Origin: Streptomyces fodineus
GTDB taxonomy: Bacteria; Actinomycetota; Actinomycetes; Streptomycetales; Streptomycetaceae
Length of the DNA: 64,000 bases
Assembly: GCF_001735805.1 (NCBI RefSeq)
Contig: NZ_CP017248.1
Coordinates: 2,170,001 to 2,234,000, forward strand
Reading direction: 5' to 3'
Position 1 is the first letter of the stretch. Each line of letters begins with the position of its first letter. Both the position numbers and the translations under genes were made by a program. The notes below the pieces were generated by a model. The model had not been told where the DNA came from, did not search any database, and saw only the letters and a program-made list of their open reading frames with translations. Positions 61,970-64,000 of this stretch are shown here, in pieces.

Positions 61970-63335
61970 GGTACTTGGACACCTCGACGTTCTGGAGCAC
62001 CGCGAGCGCGTCCTCCACCAGTACCGCCGCGTTGAAGTACGCCGTCATCAGGTACGACGTGATGCCCTTCTGGTCCACGCCCATGTTCTTCATCGCCAGG
62101 CCCGGCTCGACCTCGTCGGGGACCTTCGAGGGCCGCAGGCCCACCACGCCCTGTTCCGCCTCCCCCAGCCGCATCAGCAGGATCTCGGTCGTACCCACGC
62201 CCGCGCCCCCGGAGAACCGCACCTTGTCCGACGGCAGCAGCGGCACCCCGCGCCAGGTCAGCAGCGGGCTGCCGAAGCGGTTCTCGATCACCGGGGGCAC
62301 GCCCCGGCGCGTACATTCCCGGCCGAACGCCGCGATCGCCTTCGGGTGGGCGAGGAAGTACGCGGGCTGCTTCCACACCCGCGTCAGCAGCTCGTCCAGG
62401 TCGTCGGGGGTGGGCGCGCCGGTGCGCGTCTGTACGCGCTGGCCGGGGGCGACGTTGTGGAAGAGCCCGAACTCCGGGTGGTACAGCATCGAGGCTTCCT
62501 GCCGCTCGCGCAGTGCGTGCACGGTGAGGTTGGCCTGGGCCCGTGTCTGGTCGATCGGCCCGTTGTAGAGGTCGGCGACGCGGGTGTGCACGCGCAGCAC
62601 GGTCTGCGCGAGCGTCATGTGGTACTCGCGGGGCGTGTCCTCGTAGTCGACGAACGTCCCCGGCAGGTCCGGCTCGCCGTCGTGTCCCGCGGTGAGGTCG
62701 ACGGGGACCTCGGCACCGGCCATGACGTCGGCGCCGGCGACGTACGCGTCCACCGCGCCTCGTAAGGTGCCGTCCCGCTCGCTGAGCCGGGCGAGTTCCG
62801 TGCGCTCCAGGCAGAGGGCGACACCGGCGGTCAGCGCCTGCACCCGGTACGGCATGGCCTCGGCGCGGGTCCAGGTGCCGAGGTCGAAGAACTGGCCGTC
62901 GCCGATGACGTCGAGGAGCGCGTCCGCGCCGTACTGCCCGGTCGCGCGCTTCTCCGCGCGCCCGTGCACGATCACCCACAACCGGTCGGCCGGGACGCCC
63001 TCCTGGGCCAGCACCTCGCCCGGCTCGAAGCACACCTGCGTGAACGCGCCGGCCAGTTCCTCCAGCAGTGTGTCGTCCGCCTCGCGCAGGTACGGCAGTT
63101 CCCGGAGATCGCCCGCGATGACGCGCGGCGTGGCGTCGTCGGTCGTGCTGATGCGGTCGTCGCCCAGGACGTACGTACGGCGCCGGTTGACCCGGTAGAC
63201 GCCGGACTCGACGTCCACCCAGGGCAGCGCGCGCAGCAGATAGCGCGGCGTGATGCCCCGCATCTGCGGTGTCGTCTTGGTCGTGTTGGCGAGTTGCCGT
63301 GCGGCATCCGGGCCGAGGCTCAACCGCTCACTCAT
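61956..63335 (-). CDS. Family 2B encapsulin shell protein (cNMP-domain insert)
   Basis: 459 residues, ATG 63335 with GAGGAGTTCTC. The HK97-like fold is seen at both ends (TTKTTPQMRGITPRYLLRAL; TFVDYEDTPREYHMTLAQTV; FLAHPKAIAAFGRECTRRGV; IENRFGSPLLTWRGVPLLPS; PGLAMKNMGVDQKGITSYLM). Between them, residues about 80-190 form a cyclic-nucleotide-binding-like domain (VCFEPGEVLAQEGVPADRLW, VIVHGRAEKR, GDGQFFDLG). This insertion defines family 2B encapsulins, which self-assemble into icosahedral compartments. The overlapping desulfurase is the likely cargo. Sometimes misannotated as a Crp-type regulator. Confidence 0.9.
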   Translation of the reverse strand: MSERLSLGPDAARQLANTTKTTPQMRGITPRYLLRALPWVDVESGVYRVNRRRTYVLGDDRISTTDDATPRVIAGDLRELPYLREADDTLLEELAGAFTQVCFEPGEVLAQEGVPADRLWVIVHGRAEKRATGQYGADALLDVIGDGQFFDLGTWTRAEAMPYRVQALTAGVALCLERTELARLSERDGTLRGAVDAYVAGADVMAGAEVPVDLTAGHDGEPDLPGTFVDYEDTPREYHMTLAQTVLRVHTRVADLYNGPIDQTRAQANLTVHALRERQEASMLYHPEFGLFHNVAPGQRVQTRTGAPTPDDLDELLTRVWKQPAYFLAHPKAIAAFGRECTRRGVPPVIENRFGSPLLTWRGVPLLPSDKVRFSGGAGVGTTEILLMRLGEAEQGVVGLRPSKVPDEVEPGLAMKNMGVDQKGITSYLMTAYFNAAVLVEDALAVLQNVEVSKYHDYS

Positions 63336-63613
63336 GAGAACTCCTCGCAGGTAGGGCGATGGCACGAGGAGGGATCGTCTTCCCGTCGACCGGTTCATCA
63401 CAAGAGAGCATTTATCCGCTCATGGCGGGAATCGCCGTCCGCACACAGCTTCGAGAGCCGCACGCACACCCGAGCAGCCTTTGTCGCCGCAGGTCGCGGC
63501 ACGCGAGGGTGACGGGGATTTTCTACCGGCACGGGGGCCGCCGTACCTTCAAATCATCCGCAAAGGGCCGAATTTCATCTCATATAAATACTTTGTGAAT
63601 CCCAAAGGGACAG
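63336..63613. other. Upstream region of the encapsulin operon
   Basis: 278 bases without a gene. Its distal part (63545-63605) is unusually AT-rich for the window (runs such as TTTCATCTCATATAAATACT), the likeliest place for the encapsulin promoter, but no defined sigma-factor motif can be assigned. Confidence 0.45.
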
Positions 63614-63949
63614 TTATTGGTGACGCCAGAAGTCCTCCCACGCCTGTCGCTGGATCTCCTCGGTGTTCGCGAGGAGCTTCTCCAGGGGCTCTACCGGCCC
63701 TGAAGGACGGGAGGGCAACCGGGTGAGAGTGTCGTAGAGGTACTGGCAGGCTTCGGCCTCGGTGGCGAAACGCCGTATGACGCTGTCCTTGGAGCGTTGA
63801 CGCAAGCCGACGGTCCAGGCATCCGCCTCAGGGCGCAGGAAGTAGTAGGCGTCCGGTTGCACGGGCACATCGTGGACACCGGCAATCTCGTAGAACGCCT
63901 CGGGAACGGCCGCCTCGCGGAGTCTTTCGACGAGTTCTGCGCCGTCCAT
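63614..63949 (-). CDS. Small protein, possibly immunity-type (function unknown)
   Basis: 111 residues from ATG 63949 with AAGGGCGG 5 bases before it. VERLREAAVPEAFYEIAGVH, QPDAYYFLRPEADAWTVGLR, RRFATEAEACQYLYDTLTRL. The layout (opening helix, a beta pair ending in YYFLRP, a closing helix with EACQYLY) recalls small immunity proteins of polymorphic-toxin loci. The frame stays open to the window edge, so a longer protein cannot be excluded, although the RBS favours this start. Confidence 0.5.
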   Translation of the reverse strand: MDGAELVERLREAAVPEAFYEIAGVHDVPVQPDAYYFLRPEADAWTVGLRQRSKDSVIRRFATEAEACQYLYDTLTRLPSRPSGPVEPLEKLLANTEEIQRQAWEDFWRHQ

Positions 63950-64000
63950 GAGATCCGCCCTTTCGCCTGCCTCAGAGGTGGCTCGGACGGGTAGGTCCGA

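Noticed and set aside
61956..63335. Crp/Fnr-type transcription factor
   Set aside because: A cNMP-like domain is present but there is no helix-turn-helix, and the flanks match encapsulin shell sequence.

Overview
The window is GC-rich (roughly 70 percent or more by eye), densely coding and uses G/C in third positions, with many GTG starts and 4-base ATGA/GTGA gene overlaps. Gene content (DUF5753 regulators, gvpOAFGYZJLSK gas-vesicle cluster, F420-type enzyme, family 2B encapsulin, GH75 chitosanase) points to a chromosome of Streptomyces or a close relative. No tRNA, rRNA or CRISPR was recognised.

Layout. 1-4374 (minus): pqqA-C-D-E for the redox cofactor PQQ, joined by 4-base overlaps through a duplicated junction ORF to a GH88/GH105-type hydrolase and a Tat-exported lyase-like protein; pqqB is absent. 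4691-18970: single metabolic genes (aldo/keto reductase, frameshifted GH75 chitosanase, SDR, three methyltransferases, PhyH-like oxygenase, secreted phosphoesterase, pterin dehydratase, ADP-ribosylglycohydrolase), two XRE regulators, a second DnaK and OsmC. 19062-22315: remains of a VWA-metallopeptidase gene and a DUF4132 gene meet head to head without their starts; the DUF4132 gene overlaps a small gene whose product ends in Gly-Gly and looks like a ubiquitin-type beta-grasp protein. 22343-27681: resolvase-like protein, two metallo-beta-lactamase-fold proteins, DedA protein, a lysine-free aminotransferase-fold protein and a cell-surface protein with elastin-like repeats. 28048-32903: TPP enzyme, DUF2795, membrane protein, PfpI, DUF6158 and a decayed eRF1-like gene. 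32953-39174: ABC-F ATPase, a decayed IS4-type element inserted at a stop codon, phosphatase, PAP2-lipid kinase fusion, methyltransferase and small membrane protein. 39181-44484: ten-gene gas vesicle cluster. 44628-50959: frameshifted LigD-type polymerase, transketolase, NDH-2, F420 enzyme, holin-X and VOC proteins. 50969-60571: DUF5107, GNAT, secreted S15 hydrolase, then a four-peptidase operon (M55-M20-S9-S66). 60716-63335: cysteine desulfurase and family 2B encapsulin shell.

How it fits together. Several blocks look like stress or cell-envelope functions (OsmC, DnaK2, PfpI, gas vesicles, encapsulin with sulfur-mobilising cargo, D-amino-peptide degradation). Decay is frequent: at least five genes have indels in short C runs, which is either real pseudogenisation or homopolymer error in the assembly. 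The most unusual items are the DUF4132/Gly-Gly pair, the duplicated pqqE junction, the lysine-free aminotransferase fold and the encapsulin operon.
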